From NCBI RefSeq assembly GCF_947496995.1, contig NZ_CANMFD010000004.1, forward strand, positions 186,001 to 250,000: DNA of 64,000 nucleotides, read 5' to 3'. Within the stretch, counting starts at the first letter, position 1, and each line of letters starts with the position of its first letter. The DNA is from an uncultured Roseibium sp. (GTDB lineage Bacteria; Pseudomonadota; Alphaproteobacteria; Rhizobiales; Stappiaceae). Shown here piece by piece: positions 1 to 8,074 of this stretch. The notes below the pieces were generated by a model that ran no database searches, was not told the DNA's origin, and saw only the letters and a list, made by a program, of their open reading frames with translations. The position numbers were made by a program, and so were the translations under genes.

Positions 1-1
1 T

Positions 2-139
2 TGGGACTTCGCCCCGCTTGCCGTCATCTGGACCTCCCATATCGCCTTCGACCGGATTCTGGGCTACGGACTGAAAAGCCCGGAAGGCTTCGGGGTCACC
101 CATCTCGGTTCCATCGGCCGCAAGGATAGCGAAACATGA
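2..139 (+). CDS. C-terminal fragment, probable DUF4260 family protein
   Basis: The window opens inside this gene. The visible 45 residues run from WDFAPLAVIW to the TGA at 137-139. The segment T-S-H-I-A-F-D-R-I-L-G-Y-G-L-K followed by F-G-V-T-H-L resembles, from memory, the C-terminus of the small membrane family DUF4260. The stop overlaps the ATG of the next gene in an ATGA arrangement, so the two are probably translationally coupled. Function is unknown, and the family assignment rests on a short recalled pattern only. Confidence 0.6.
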   Translation, partial: WDFAPLAVIWTSHIAFDRILGYGLKSPEGFGVTHLGSIGRKDSET

Positions 140-885
140 AAATTGCGGTCATTTCCGACATTCACGGCAATGTGCTGGCGCTTGAGGCGGTGATCGCCGA
201 TCTCAAGACGGAGGCGCCGGATCTGATCGTCAATCTCGGCGACTGCGTTTCCGGCCCGCTCTGGCCGGAAGAAACCGCAGCGATCCTGCGTGAAACTGAC
301 TGGCCGACCGTGCGCGGCAACCATGACCGTTTCGTTCTGGACGACCCCATCGAAAAGATGGGCCCCACCGACGCTTTCGCCGCCGAACGCCTGTCGCAGG
401 AGAGCCTGGACTGGCTGCAAACCACGCAACCGACCATTAGGCTCGAGGACGATATTTTTCTTTGCCACGGAACGCCCGACAACGATGACCGCTATCTGAG
501 TGAAAAGGTCGAAGGACCGAAAGGCCATCTGCCGGACGAGGACACGCTCCTACGCGACCTGAAAGGCGAGACGTCGCCCATCGTCTGCTGCGGCCATACG
601 CATATTCCACGGCTCATCCGGCTTCAGGAAACCGGTCAGATCGTGCTGAACCCCGGCAGCGTCGGCCTTCCCTCCTATGAAGACGACCACCCCTTGCGGC
701 ATGTCATGGAGACCGGCAGTCCGCACGCCCGCTACGCGCTGATGACAAACAACGGCGGGGCCTGGAACTTCCAGCACAAGATGCTCTCCTACGACTGGGA
801 TGCCGCCAGCCAGGCGGCGCTGGAAAACGGCCGCCCCGGCTGGGCACGGGCGCTGAAACACGGCTTCTACGGACCGCTTTCCTGA
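136..885 (+). CDS. Metallophosphoesterase family protein (YfcE-like)
   Basis: A 249-residue calcineurin-like phosphoesterase. The dimetal-site motifs appear in order: D-I-H at residues 8-10 (SDIHGN), GD near residue 35 (NLGDCV), GNHD near 61-64, a histidine in LCHGTPD, and GHTHIPR near 153. This is the layout of small soluble phosphodiesterases that act on nucleotides or small esters with Mn2+/Mg2+. No signal peptide is visible, so it is probably cytoplasmic. Its ATG overlaps the stop of the upstream DUF4260-like gene by 4 bases. The physiological substrate cannot be told from sequence. Confidence 0.9.
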   Translation: MKIAVISDIHGNVLALEAVIADLKTEAPDLIVNLGDCVSGPLWPEETAAILRETDWPTVRGNHDRFVLDDPIEKMGPTDAFAAERLSQESLDWLQTTQPTIRLEDDIFLCHGTPDNDDRYLSEKVEGPKGHLPDEDTLLRDLKGETSPIVCCGHTHIPRLIRLQETGQIVLNPGSVGLPSYEDDHPLRHVMETGSPHARYALMTNNGGAWNFQHKMLSYDWDAASQAALENGRPGWARALKHGFYGPLS

Positions 886-968
886 CTGCAAACTTGCGGC
901 TAGCTGGCAATACCGGGGAACCGGCGTGCGTGAGTAGCGTTTCCATCTGACAAGACATGGAGACACTC

Positions 969-1457
969 ATGCGTATGAAAGCGCTTATCCTCAGCAGTAT
1001 TATGGCAGGCGGTATTCTGTTCGCCGCACCGGCAGGCGCTTCGCCGCTTGTCCTGGCCGGCCCAGTCGCGTCCCAGAAAGCCGATGCGTCCCTGTTCGTG
1101 CAGGTGGACCAGCGGCGCGGGAATGGCAGACGCGGCTACCACAGCCAAAACGGAAAACACTATTACAACGGCCACCGCGGCCAACGCAGGCAGCGCCAGG
1201 GCTACCGGCAGTTCAACGGCTGGTGGTTCCCGCCCGCAGCCTTTTCCTTCGGGTTCGGCACCGGGCCGGCTTACGTGCAGCCCCCGCGCTATGCTCCCCC
1301 GCCGCGCTATGCCGCACCGCCGCGTCACGCCCGCGGCTACAGCCCGGCCCACTACCAGTGGTGCGACCAGCGCTACCGGTCCTACCGTGCGTCGGACAAC
1401 AGCTTCCAGCCCTACAACGGCCCGCGCCGGGCCTGCGTATCGCCATACGTCCGCTGA
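969..1457 (+). CDS. BA14K-like secreted protein
   Basis: A 162-residue exported protein. An N-terminal signal peptide (about residues 1-25, ending ...AAPAGAS) is followed by a basic segment rich in Arg, Gly, His and Tyr, a Pro-Arg-Tyr-Ala repeat stretch, and a C-terminal motif with W-C-D-Q-R-Y-R-S-Y, then P-Y-N-G and a final Cys. That end matches the BA14K family, first known as a Brucella immunoreactive protein with lectin-like properties. The ATG at 969 is preferred over the in-frame ATG at 957 because GGAG lies 6 bases upstream of it. Role here is unknown; periplasmic or surface location is inferred. Confidence 0.75.
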   Translation: MRMKALILSSIMAGGILFAAPAGASPLVLAGPVASQKADASLFVQVDQRRGNGRRGYHSQNGKHYYNGHRGQRRQRQGYRQFNGWWFPPAAFSFGFGTGPAYVQPPRYAPPPRYAAPPRHARGYSPAHYQWCDQRYRSYRASDNSFQPYNGPRRACVSPYVR

Positions 1458-1493
1458 AGGTACGGCCCTCACCTGCTGCCGCTAAAACGGCTG

Positions 1494-1565
1494 AAAAACC
1501 CTCAGGATCGTCATCCCGGATCCCGGCCATGCCGCGTCCGGGGAGACGACCTGAGGTTTTTGCTT
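1494..1565 (+). terminator. Long imperfect hairpin, probable terminator
   Basis: AAAAACC(C)TCAGG(A)TCGTC at 1494-1512 pairs with GACGACCTGAGGTTTTT ending at 1561, with a GC-rich inner stem (TCCCGGATCCCGG / CCGGGGA). It is followed by TGCTTTTT. It lies just after the BA14K gene and fits a Rho-independent terminator. It could also be a member of an intergenic palindrome family. Confidence 0.6.
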
Positions 1566-1682
1566 TTTGAACCCGCCTTCCATCGGCTTTTGGGCTACCG
1601 GGGCTCTTGCGTTTGACAACACCGGCGATCATCTGCGAGAGAGCACCAAGGACACGTTTTGTTCGCGACAGGGAGGGTTCCC

Positions 1683-2237
1683 GTGAAAATCTCCGAGACC
1701 GACATTCTGCTCATCCCCGGCTATGGAAAAACGCTGCCCGGCCACTGGCTGCTGCGCTGGCGCGACAAGATGGCGACCGCACGCGTCGTCAAGCAGGCGG
1801 AGCTGCAGGTGCCAAGCAGAAAACAATGGCTGGAGACGCTGAGCGCCGAAGTGGACGCCTGCGAAAGGCCTGTCGTACTTGTGGCCCATTCTCTCGGCTG
1901 CATCCTGGTTGCCCACGCCGCCCGTGCGCTGAAGGACAGGATCGCCGGCGCCTATCTGGTCGCCCCCTCGGACTGGGACCGGGACGGACTGGTGAAAGAA
2001 TTCGACGGTGGCGATTTCCGCCCCGTGCCCCTCAACCCCCTGCCGTTCCAGTCGCATCTCGTTGCCAGCCGCAACGATCCCTATTGCGACTACGAGCGGG
2101 CGCGGGAATTCGCCATGGCCTGGGGCGCCACGATCCAGGACGCGGGTCAAGCCGGTCACATCAATCTGGAAAGCGGCCACGGCCCATGGCCGGAAGGCAT
2201 GATGTCCTTCGCCCATTTCATGAAGCGGCTCGGCTGA
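1683..2237 (+). CDS. RBBP9/YdeN family serine hydrolase
   Basis: A 184-residue alpha/beta hydrolase. The family signature is clear: an N-terminal LLIPGYG strand-loop, the nucleophile elbow A-H-S-L-G-C near residue 62, an acid in SRNDPYC, and the catalytic histidine in GHINLESGHGPWPEG. Families of this size act as small esterases; the substrate is unknown. A GTG at 1683 is chosen as start because GGGAGGG at 1671-1677 sits 5 bases upstream. An upstream ATG at 1659 lacks such a site and would add eight residues. No signal peptide, so probably cytoplasmic. Confidence 0.85.
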   Translation: MKISETDILLIPGYGKTLPGHWLLRWRDKMATARVVKQAELQVPSRKQWLETLSAEVDACERPVVLVAHSLGCILVAHAARALKDRIAGAYLVAPSDWDRDGLVKEFDGGDFRPVPLNPLPFQSHLVASRNDPYCDYERAREFAMAWGATIQDAGQAGHINLESGHGPWPEGMMSFAHFMKRLG

Positions 2238-2273
2238 GCAAGCCTCTGCGCCGCTCCGAGAGGTACCAGGCGC

Positions 2274-3056
2274 TTAAGCTGAAGTGATCTCGTCCACTTC
2301 GCGCCGGGTGTTGGCGATGGAATCGGCGACGAACGACCGGTCGATGCCGTGGCTCATCAGGCAGAACCCCTGCTGAATGGCCTCTTTCACCTTGTCGGCG
2401 TTCATGCAGAAAATACCGGCAATCTTTCCGGCCTTGACCGCCTTTTCCGCGATCCCCGCACAGACTCTGGCGTTCTCCTCGCCGTTCGGGTCGAGCCGCG
2501 CACCGTTCGACAGCGAAATCGACAGATCGCTCGGCCCGACAAAAACCCCGTCGAGCTCGGCCACCGACAGGATATCGTCCAGCGCATCGATCGCTTCCTG
2601 GGTTTCGATCATCGCCAGGGAAAGCGTCTGCAAATTCGCGCCCTGACGGTACTCTTCCAGCGTCTGACCGCTGAGCATCGCTGCCCGGAAGGGCGACCAG
2701 CTCCGGTCCCCGTCCGGGGGATACTTGACGGCTCTGGCGAAGGAAACGGCGTCTTCGCGGGAATTGATCATCGGCGCGATCAGGCATTCCGCCCCCATAT
2801 CGGCCAGACGGCCGGCCAGCGCATTGTCGCCAATGGGAATGCGCACGATGCGGTGCGCGCCGCCGAGGGCAGTCGCCGCCAGCGCGTCGCAGGCGGAAGC
2901 AAAATCATACATGCCGTGCTGAAGATCGATCGTCACCGCCTCATAGCCGCCGCGCGCCATCATTTCGACGAACATCGGCACGTTCAGCACGGACCAGCCG
3001 GTAATGACTGGCTTTCCGGATCGCAACTTGTCGGCAAGATTGGATTGTTCGCTCAC
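2274..3056 (-). CDS. HpcH/HpaI aldolase family protein
   Basis: A 260-residue class II, metal-dependent aldolase of the HpcH/HpaI/citrate-lyase-beta superfamily. Supporting segments are I-D-L-Q-H-G near residue 43 (usually DxEHG), R-I-P near 74, G-A-E-C-L-I-A-P-M near 88, a Gln/Glu pair in I-E-T-Q-E, and F-V-G-P-S-D-L-S near 172. The DLQHG rather than DxEHG form is seen in a 4-hydroxy-2-oxoheptanedioate aldolase-like subgroup of uncertain substrate. It probably cleaves or forms a 2-keto-hydroxy acid. It stands alone between a convergent hydrolase and the zeta-subunit gene, so context gives no pathway. Confidence 0.85.
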   Translation of the reverse strand: MSEQSNLADKLRSGKPVITGWSVLNVPMFVEMMARGGYEAVTIDLQHGMYDFASACDALAATALGGAHRIVRIPIGDNALAGRLADMGAECLIAPMINSREDAVSFARAVKYPPDGDRSWSPFRAAMLSGQTLEEYRQGANLQTLSLAMIETQEAIDALDDILSVAELDGVFVGPSDLSISLSNGARLDPNGEENARVCAGIAEKAVKAGKIAGIFCMNADKVKEAIQQGFCLMSHGIDRSFVADSIANTRREVDEITSA

Positions 3057-3154
3057 GGGCAGCCTCCTCGGTCAGGTCAGCCATAAAACGAGCGAATGAC
3101 CCTGCCCGCAAGTCCTATTGCCGCGCACCGGTACGCCTGGAGCACGCCGGACAC

Positions 3155-3182
3155 AAAAACGCCTGCCGCAAGCGGCAGGCGT
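3155..3182 (-). terminator. Rho-independent terminator of the zeta-subunit gene
   Basis: A perfect 11-bp stem (ACGCCTGCCGC at 3159-3169, GCGGCAGGCGT at 3172-3182) with a two-base loop. Read on the minus strand it is followed by TTTT, about 33 bases past the zeta-subunit stop. Confidence 0.8.
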
Positions 3183-3214
3183 TTTGCATTTTCGTCATCG
3201 GGTTTGCGGTGCGC

Positions 3215-3538
3215 TCAACCCTGATTTTGAACCTGTGCGATGGCCGTATGCATCAGTTCGTCCATGGTGCGGCGAATCTGATGGTCGGACTGCTCGACGT
3301 TCTTTGCGTCGAAATCCGCACGGATCTTGCGGAAGACGTCTTCGTCGCCCGGCTCCTCGAAGTCTGCCCGCACGACTTCCTTGGCGTAATCTTCCGCCTT
3401 CTCGCCTGCATGACCCAGAAGTTCGGCAGCCCACAGGCCCAGCAGCTTGTTGCGCCGTGCTGTCGCCTTGAACCGCAGCTCCTCGTCATGCGCGAATTTG
3501 TTTTCGAACCCCTGTTCGCGCTTGTCGAATGTGCTCAT
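3215..3538 (-). CDS. F1-ATPase inhibitor subunit zeta (DUF1476)
   Basis: A 107-residue, highly charged helical protein beginning MSTFDKREQGFENKFAHDEE. It matches DUF1476, the alphaproteobacterial zeta subunit that binds F1-ATPase and blocks wasteful ATP hydrolysis, as established in Paracoccus denitrificans. The N-terminal inhibitory segment (about residues 1-20) and the following four-helix bundle are both present, and the length is normal. Its position divergent from purC is the usual alphaproteobacterial order. The inhibitory strength in this group of organisms varies and cannot be judged from sequence. Confidence 0.88.
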   Translation of the reverse strand: MSTFDKREQGFENKFAHDEELRFKATARRNKLLGLWAAELLGHAGEKAEDYAKEVVRADFEEPGDEDVFRKIRADFDAKNVEQSDHQIRRTMDELMHTAIAQVQNQG

Positions 3539-3852
3539 AACTCATCGTCTCCTGAACCGCGCTGATGCATACACCCCTATATGGGGTCGATTTGGTCTCT
3601 TGCATATCCCCGCACGCGCCGCAAATCAACGCAGATACTGCTTCCTTGCGCCAAAAGCATAACCTCATTCATAAAATGGCGGAAAACATAAGATTGTACT
3701 TTTGTTCCGCTTCGGTTAAGTTCCGCGCCGCAAAATAGGGATTGCCGCCTGAAGGCGCCCGCCGGTTTGACAAGGACGTCCCGGTGGAAATCAGACCAGG
3801 ATGCGCAAGGACCCTTCCGAAGGATTCTCTTTTAAAAGATACGGTATAGCCA
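3539..3852. promoter_or_regulatory. Divergent promoter region, zeta subunit / purC
   Basis: This 314-base gap separates two divergent genes and should hold both promoters. A TTGACA hexamer is visible at 3767-3772 on the plus strand, but no convincing -10 hexamer at a 17-base spacing. A short A/T stretch (about 3830-3850) directly precedes the purC ATG. No gene seen. Confidence 0.5.
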
Positions 3853-4617
3853 ATGAACCGCCGCCGCCGCATTTACGAAGGTAAGGGCAAGATTCTCTAT
3901 GAAGGTCCGGAACCGGGAACGCTGGTCCAGCACTTCAAGGATGACGCGACAGCCTTCAACAACAAGAAACACGAGATTGTTGACGGCAAGGGTGTGCTCA
4001 ACAACCGCATTTCCGAATTCATCTTCAACCAGCTGAACGCCATCGGCATACCGACCCATTTCATTCGCCGCATGAACATGCGCGAACAGCTGATCCGCGA
4101 AGTCGAAATCATTCCGCTGGAAGTGGTCGTGCGCAATGTCGCCGCCGGATCCATCGCCAAGCGGCTTGGCCTGGAAGAAGGCACACAGCTGCCGCGTTCC
4201 ATCATCGAGTTCTATTACAAGAACGACGAGCTTGACGACCCGATGGTGGCCGAAGAGCACATCACCGCTTTCGGCTGGGCTACCCCGCAGGAGCTGGACG
4301 ACATCATGGCGCTGGCGATCCGCGTCAACGATTTCCTCTCCGGCCTGTTCCTCGGTGTCGGTATCCGTCTGGTCGACTTCAAAATCGAATGCGGCCGCCT
4401 TTTCGAGGGCGACATGATGCGCATCGTCGTCGCGGACGAGATCTCCCCCGACAGTTGCCGTCTGTGGGATATCGAAACCAACGACAAGATGGACAAGGAC
4501 CGCTTCCGCCGTGACATGGGTGGGATGCTGGAAGCCTATCAGGAGGTCGCCAAGCGCCTCGGCATCATGAATGTCAACGAACGGCCCGCCGGGTCCGGTC
4601 CGACACTGGTGCAGTAA
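3853..4617 (+). CDS. purC: SAICAR synthetase
   Basis: A 254-residue phosphoribosylaminoimidazole-succinocarboxamide synthase. It condenses CAIR with aspartate using ATP in step 8 of de novo purine synthesis. Recognised from [12 protein letters not shown] (ATP-binding N-lobe), the [11 protein letters not shown] segment near residue 92, the V-D-F-K-I-E-C-G-R motif near 173 and the [13 protein letters not shown] motif near 194. The length is typical of the single-domain bacterial enzyme. It is the first gene of the purC-purS-purQ run, with its own terminator behind it. Confidence 0.97.
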   Translation: MNRRRRIYEGKGKILYEGPEPGTLVQHFKDDATAFNNKKHEIVDGKGVLNNRISEFIFNQLNAIGIPTHFIRRMNMREQLIREVEIIPLEVVVRNVAAGSIAKRLGLEEGTQLPRSIIEFYYKNDELDDPMVAEEHITAFGWATPQELDDIMALAIRVNDFLSGLFLGVGIRLVDFKIECGRLFEGDMMRIVVADEISPDSCRLWDIETNDKMDKDRFRRDMGGMLEAYQEVAKRLGIMNVNERPAGSGPTLVQ

Positions 4618-4623
4618 CGATGC

Positions 4624-4659
4624 AAACCCCTGCCAGGCAAAAGTTTGGCGGGGGTTTTT
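4624..4659 (+). terminator. Rho-independent terminator after purC
   Basis: AAACCCCTGCCA pairs with TGGCGGGGGTTT across an 8-base loop, followed by TTTTT. It suggests that purS-purQ also need their own promoter or rely on partial readthrough. Confidence 0.8.
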
Positions 4660-4751
4660 GCTTTCGCGCCGCTTCTTCCCTTCCAGAACCAATCATCGTG
4701 GTGTATGGAGCCAGCAGTTGCCCTGCAGCATGTTGATGGAGACAAGACCTC

Positions 4752-4991
4752 ATGAAAGCACGTGTGATCGTCACCCTGAAAAACGGTGTTCTCGATCCTC
4801 AGGGAAAAGCCATTGAAGGCGCCCTTGGCGGCCTCGGCTTCGCCGATATCGGGTCCGTCCGCCAGGGCAAGGTCTTCGACGTCGAACTGACCGGCTCCGA
4901 CAAGGACGCCGCACGGGCCGAGCTGACGAAGATGTGCGAAAAGCTGCTTGCCAACACCGTGATCGAGAACTACGCCATCGAGATCGATTGA
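4752..4991 (+). CDS. purS: Phosphoribosylformylglycinamidine synthase subunit PurS
   Basis: A 79-residue subunit of the three-part FGAM synthase (PurS-PurQ-PurL) that converts FGAR to FGAM. The ferredoxin-like fold is recognisable from MKARVIVTLKNGVLDPQGKA, then G-F-A-D-I-G-S-V-R-Q-G-K, and the C-terminal C-E-K-L-L-A-N-T-V-I-E-N-Y motif. PurS bridges PurL and the PurQ glutaminase and is thought to help ammonia transfer. It precedes a small membrane ORF and purQ in the same direction. Confidence 0.96.
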   Translation: MKARVIVTLKNGVLDPQGKAIEGALGGLGFADIGSVRQGKVFDVELTGSDKDAARAELTKMCEKLLANTVIENYAIEID

Positions 4992-5001
4992 GCGTATTAT
5001 T

Positions 5002-5109
5002 ATGGATGAAGACACGCGCAGGGCCGTAATCTTCATGGCCGCCAAGGCGGCGATCTTCATCCTCGTGCCCGCACTCGCGGCCTTGATCGCCGTTATCGTG
5101 TTGCTCTGA
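5002..5109 (+). CDS. Small membrane protein between purS and purQ (35 aa)
   Basis: An ATG at 5002, 10 bases after the purS stop, opens a 35-codon frame: MDEDTRRAVIF, then an uninterrupted hydrophobic helix (about residues 15-35, rich in Ala, Ile, Leu and Val) and a TGA at 5107-5109, 20 bases before purQ. Start charge, single transmembrane helix and tight operon spacing support real coding. I recall small membrane proteins at this spot in other alphaproteobacterial genomes, annotated as associated with FGAM synthase, but I could not check this. Function unknown; it might tether the enzyme to the membrane. Confidence 0.65.
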   Translation: MDEDTRRAVIFMAAKAAIFILVPALAALIAVIVLL

Positions 5110-5129
5110 ACGACTAGTGGGATTGCCCA

Positions 5130-5798
5130 ATGAAAACCGCCGTCATCGTTTTCCCCGGCTCCAACCGCGACCGTGACATGTTCCATGCGCTGGAACACAT
5201 CACCGGCACGCGCCCGCTCAGTGTCTGGCACACGGAAAGCACCCTGCCCGACGTCGATCTGGTGATCGTTCCGGGCGGCTTTTCCTATGGCGATTACCTG
5301 CGCTCCGGTGCGATTGCCGCCCGCTCGCCGATCCTGAAGGATCTGGTCGCCAAGGCGGACAGCGGCGTCTCGGTCTTCGGCGTATGCAACGGCTTCCAGA
5401 TCCTGACGGAAGCCGGACTTCTGCCTGGCGCGCTGATGCGCAACGCGGGTCTGACCTATGTCTGCAAGGAAGTCAGGATCGAAACCGTCAACACGGCGAC
5501 CCGGTTCTCCTCCAAATTCAGCAACGGCCAGGTCTGGCGCTGCCCGGTGTCCCATCACGACGGCAACTATTTCGCCGACGCCGATACGCTCAGGCGCATC
5601 GAGGATAACGGCCAGGTGGTGTTCCGCTACGCGGACGGCACGAACCCGAACGGCTCGATCAACGACATTGCCGGCATCACCAATGCAAAGGGCAACGTCC
5701 TCGGCATGATGCCGCATCCCGAAAACCTGATCGAACCCCTCCATGGGGGCCTGGACGGCAGAACCCTGTTTGAAAGCCTGCTCGACGAGGCTGCCTGA
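5130..5798 (+). CDS. purQ: FGAM synthase glutaminase subunit PurQ
   Basis: A 222-residue class I glutamine amidotransferase that supplies ammonia to PurL. The nucleophile is Cys86 in F-G-V-C-N-G-F-Q, and the His/Glu of the triad lie in M-M-P-H-P-E-N near residue 196. The oxyanion strand P-G-G-F-S-Y-G-D is near 48-55. Size is normal for the stand-alone subunit of the PurSQL complex. It follows purS and the small membrane ORF. PurL itself lies about 5 kb further on, after unrelated genes. Confidence 0.96.
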   Translation: MKTAVIVFPGSNRDRDMFHALEHITGTRPLSVWHTESTLPDVDLVIVPGGFSYGDYLRSGAIAARSPILKDLVAKADSGVSVFGVCNGFQILTEAGLLPGALMRNAGLTYVCKEVRIETVNTATRFSSKFSNGQVWRCPVSHHDGNYFADADTLRRIEDNGQVVFRYADGTNPNGSINDIAGITNAKGNVLGMMPHPENLIEPLHGGLDGRTLFESLLDEAA

Positions 5799-5824
5799 GA
5801 AAGCAAGATCAACGGGAAGCGGAC

Positions 5825-6079
5825 ATGACGGAGCTGAAACTCGAAAAGGATGCCCGGGCCCGCCTTGCCTCGCAGATCCAGCGTTTTCTGGACGAGGAAC
5901 TGGACGTGGAGATCGGCAATATGGATGCCGACCGGCTGATCGACTTTCTCTCAACCTCTCTCGGCGCGCGCTTCTACAATCTTGGTCTCAACGACGCCCA
6001 GGCGCTTTTTGCCCGCAAGGCGGATGACATCAACGACGAGATCTACGCCCTGGAGCAGCCGGTCGAGGATCGCGGTTAG
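5825..6079 (+). CDS. DUF2164 family protein
   Basis: An 84-residue, acidic, helical protein beginning MTELKLEKDARARLASQIQR. The pattern of a basic helix, the D-E-E-L-D-V-E-I-G segment, F-L-S-T-S-L-G-A-R-F-Y-N-L-G and D-D-I-N-D-E-I-Y-A-L matches DUF2164, a small cytoplasmic family of unknown function. It begins 26 bases after purQ on the same strand, so it may be co-transcribed, although nothing in the sequence ties it to purine synthesis. Confidence 0.8.
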   Translation: MTELKLEKDARARLASQIQRFLDEELDVEIGNMDADRLIDFLSTSLGARFYNLGLNDAQALFARKADDINDEIYALEQPVEDRG

Positions 6080-6129
6080 GACCGCCGGCGAACTGCGGCG
6101 TTCAACTCCGCGGCAGCGCGTCCTTTGCG

Positions 6130-6975
6130 TCAGGCTGCATGGTTTCGCCTTTGCTTGGGCGGGTAGCCGAAACGACGGGAAAAGGCCCGCGAAAACGCTG
6201 CCGGGCTTGTGAATCCGCACAGCGAGGCAACGGACTTGACCTGCAGACCGGATTCCAGCTCGGACCTGGCAATGTCCAGCCGCCAGTTGGAAAGATATCC
6301 CATGGGTGTGGTGCCGACCCGTTCCTTGAACGTGACGGCAAATTGCGTGCGGGACATCCCGGCGGTCTCCGCCAGTTTTTCAAGCGTCCAGATGTCGCCC
6401 GGCGCCTCGTGTATGGCGACAAGCGCAGCGGCGATGCGCGGATGCGCCAGACCGCTCAGCAGGCCGGTATCTGCCTTGCCCGCTTCCATGGCGTGGCGCA
6501 ACAGCCGGATGACCACCACTTCGCACAGCCGCTGAAACGCCGCCTGCCCGCCGCATCTCGGCTGGGTAACCTCCTCGATCAGCGGCATGACGACCGCAGT
6601 CAGGTAGGGATCTTCAGCCAGCGGCACGGAGATGCAATCCGGCAGGGCGCTGACGAGTTGCCCGCCGACACCTGAAATGGTGATACGCGCGGAAACCAGG
6701 GGCCGTTCGTCCGGCATCGCCTCCATGTCCCGATGGACCCCGGCCTCACCATTCTTCACCGGGCTGTAAACCAGCCGCAGCGCCCGCCCTTCGTTTGCGT
6801 AAATTCTGAAATTGGCGAAGTCTTCATCAGCACTTTCGGTCAGCGTATTTGAAACGTGAACCCTGAGACGGTCGATGAGAGACGACAGCCGGTCCAGCTT
6901 GCCATTAAAGGATGTCCGATAAGGGACCAACATTTCCGTACTCCCGATCATCTTTTTAGGATGTTCCTTCTGCAT
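6130..6975 (-). CDS. AraC family transcriptional regulator
   Basis: A 281-residue regulator. The N-terminal half (about 20-160) resembles the cupin_6-type sensor domain, with D-R-L-S-S-L-I-D-R-L-R-V near residue 29 and P-L-I-E-E. The C-terminal 100 residues are a double HTH AraC domain: W-T-L-E-K-L-A-E-T-A-G-M-S-R-T-Q-F near 195, then the second HTH ending C-G-F-T-S-P-A-A-F-S-R-A-F near 254. It is divergent from the peroxiredoxin-like gene 69 bases away, which is its most likely target. The ligand is unknown. Confidence 0.88.
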   Translation of the reverse strand: MQKEHPKKMIGSTEMLVPYRTSFNGKLDRLSSLIDRLRVHVSNTLTESADEDFANFRIYANEGRALRLVYSPVKNGEAGVHRDMEAMPDERPLVSARITISGVGGQLVSALPDCISVPLAEDPYLTAVVMPLIEEVTQPRCGGQAAFQRLCEVVVIRLLRHAMEAGKADTGLLSGLAHPRIAAALVAIHEAPGDIWTLEKLAETAGMSRTQFAVTFKERVGTTPMGYLSNWRLDIARSELESGLQVKSVASLCGFTSPAAFSRAFSRRFGYPPKQRRNHAA

Positions 6976-7044
6976 TCGTTCACTACCTTAAGGCTATACG
7001 CAGGGCAATGTGAAGCCTTGCTCTCCAGCCGAATGAGGAAACAC

Positions 7045-7581
7045 ATGCTTATCCCACGCCAGCCGGTTCCCGGCCTGACCGTAGAAACCCTTTCGGGCGC
7101 TCCGTTCGACCTGTCCACAGATGCCGCGGAATTTGCAACTCTCGTCGTGTTTTATCGTGGCCTGCATTGCCCGATCTGCGCCACCTACCTGAAGGAACTT
7201 GGACGCCTCACCCCGGATTTTGCAGAAAAAGGTGTCAAGACCGTCGCAATCTCTTCCGACGACAAGGACCGCGCCCAGCAGATGGCGGACAAGGTCGGTT
7301 TCCCGGATCTGCGCTTCGGTTACGGCTTGCCGCTCTCCGTTGCAAAGGATTGGGGCCTCTTCATCTCCACCAGCCGCGGCACCACCTCGATCGGCATCGA
7401 GGAACCTGCGCTGTTTTCCGAACCCGGCGTTTTCCTGGTGAAAGCGGATGGTACCCTGTATTTCTCCGCCGTCCAGACCATGCCGTTCGTCCGTCCGCAT
7501 TTCCAGGAAATGGTCGGCGCGCTCGATTTCGTTCAGAAAAACGACTACCCCGCCCGCGGTGAATATACCGGAGCGGTCTGA
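7045..7581 (+). CDS. Peroxiredoxin-like (AhpC/TSA, thioredoxin-fold) protein
   Basis: A 178-residue thioredoxin-fold protein. The C-P-I-C pair (Cys42, Cys45) follows V-V-F-Y-R-G-L-H, in the position of the redox site of the peroxiredoxin-like family. The CxxC arrangement differs from the T-x-x-C of classical 2-Cys peroxiredoxins, so thiol oxidoreductase activity is as likely as peroxide reduction. The ATG at 7045 is used because GAGGAA at 7035-7040 lies just upstream. It is divergent from the AraC gene and ends in a clear terminator, so it is a single-gene unit probably under AraC control. Confidence 0.85.
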   Translation: MLIPRQPVPGLTVETLSGAPFDLSTDAAEFATLVVFYRGLHCPICATYLKELGRLTPDFAEKGVKTVAISSDDKDRAQQMADKVGFPDLRFGYGLPLSVAKDWGLFISTSRGTTSIGIEEPALFSEPGVFLVKADGTLYFSAVQTMPFVRPHFQEMVGALDFVQKNDYPARGEYTGAV

Positions 7582-7617
7582 CCCACTTCATTGACGATGA
7601 CTTGGTGAATTCAAGAC

Positions 7618-7654
7618 AAATGCCGGGCACGAACTGCAACGTGTCCGGCATTTT
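7618..7654 (+). terminator. Rho-independent terminator after the peroxiredoxin-like gene
   Basis: AAATGCCGGGCAC pairs with GTGTCCGGCATTTT around a 10-base loop, 37 bases past the stop. Confidence 0.8.
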
Positions 7655-7721
7655 GATGTTTCTCCGGGTGTGCAGGCAGCTCCCGGTCCGAAGTCTCTGA
7701 CATCTCGGTGTCGCGCACTTT

Positions 7722-7964
7722 CTACCGGAACCTTCGCCAGGTTTCACCCCGGGTATCCCAGAACGGCCTTTCAGCTTCCTGGCGTGCGGCTTCGGCGGTC
7801 AGGCCGAGATCCTCAAGCGCTGCATCCGAAAGCTCCAGCAACTGCCTTCGCGTCTGCGCGGTCCGTCTCCAGCCCGCCACCTTCCTCAACAGGAATGCGA
7901 ACAGCGATCCGAAGGCCGGCACACGTGATAACCGCCGCCCTCCTATTGTCTCTATTGAACTCAT
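7722..7964 (-). CDS. DUF1127 domain protein
   Basis: An 80-residue basic protein. The C-terminal half carries the DUF1127 (YjiS-like) signature W-R-R-T-A-Q-T-R-R-Q-L-L-E-L-S-D-A-A-L-E-D-L-G-L, from about residue 32. Small DUF1127 proteins are arginine-rich; some bind RNA or affect phosphate and carbon metabolism in alphaproteobacteria, but the role varies. It is divergent from the MocR regulator with a 103-base gap that holds likely operators, so it may be a MocR target. Confidence 0.8.
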   Translation of the reverse strand: MSSIETIGGRRLSRVPAFGSLFAFLLRKVAGWRRTAQTRRQLLELSDAALEDLGLTAEAARQEAERPFWDTRGETWRRFR

Positions 7965-8059
7965 CTCAACACCTCGATACGGTTACAATCGCCACAATAT
8001 CGGACATTGTAGCGCTTCAATCTTATGAATTGACTCTTTTTGAGATGCAATATAGAAAA

Positions 8060-8074
8060 TTGTCACCATGACAA
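8060..8074. promoter_or_regulatory. Perfect inverted repeat over the MocR start codon
   Basis: TTGTCA (8060-8065), CCA, TGACAA (8069-8074) is a perfect 6-bp dyad that includes the ATG at 8068. Within the same gap, TACAAT (about 7983) and ATTGTA (about 8005) form a second, wider dyad. MocR/GntR proteins often bind such sites to repress their own gene. Autoregulation is an inference. Confidence 0.5.

Noticed and set aside
4539..5954. Minus-strand frame opposite purS-purQ
   Set aside because: Antisense to recognised purine genes; composition is typical of a GC-driven shadow frame.
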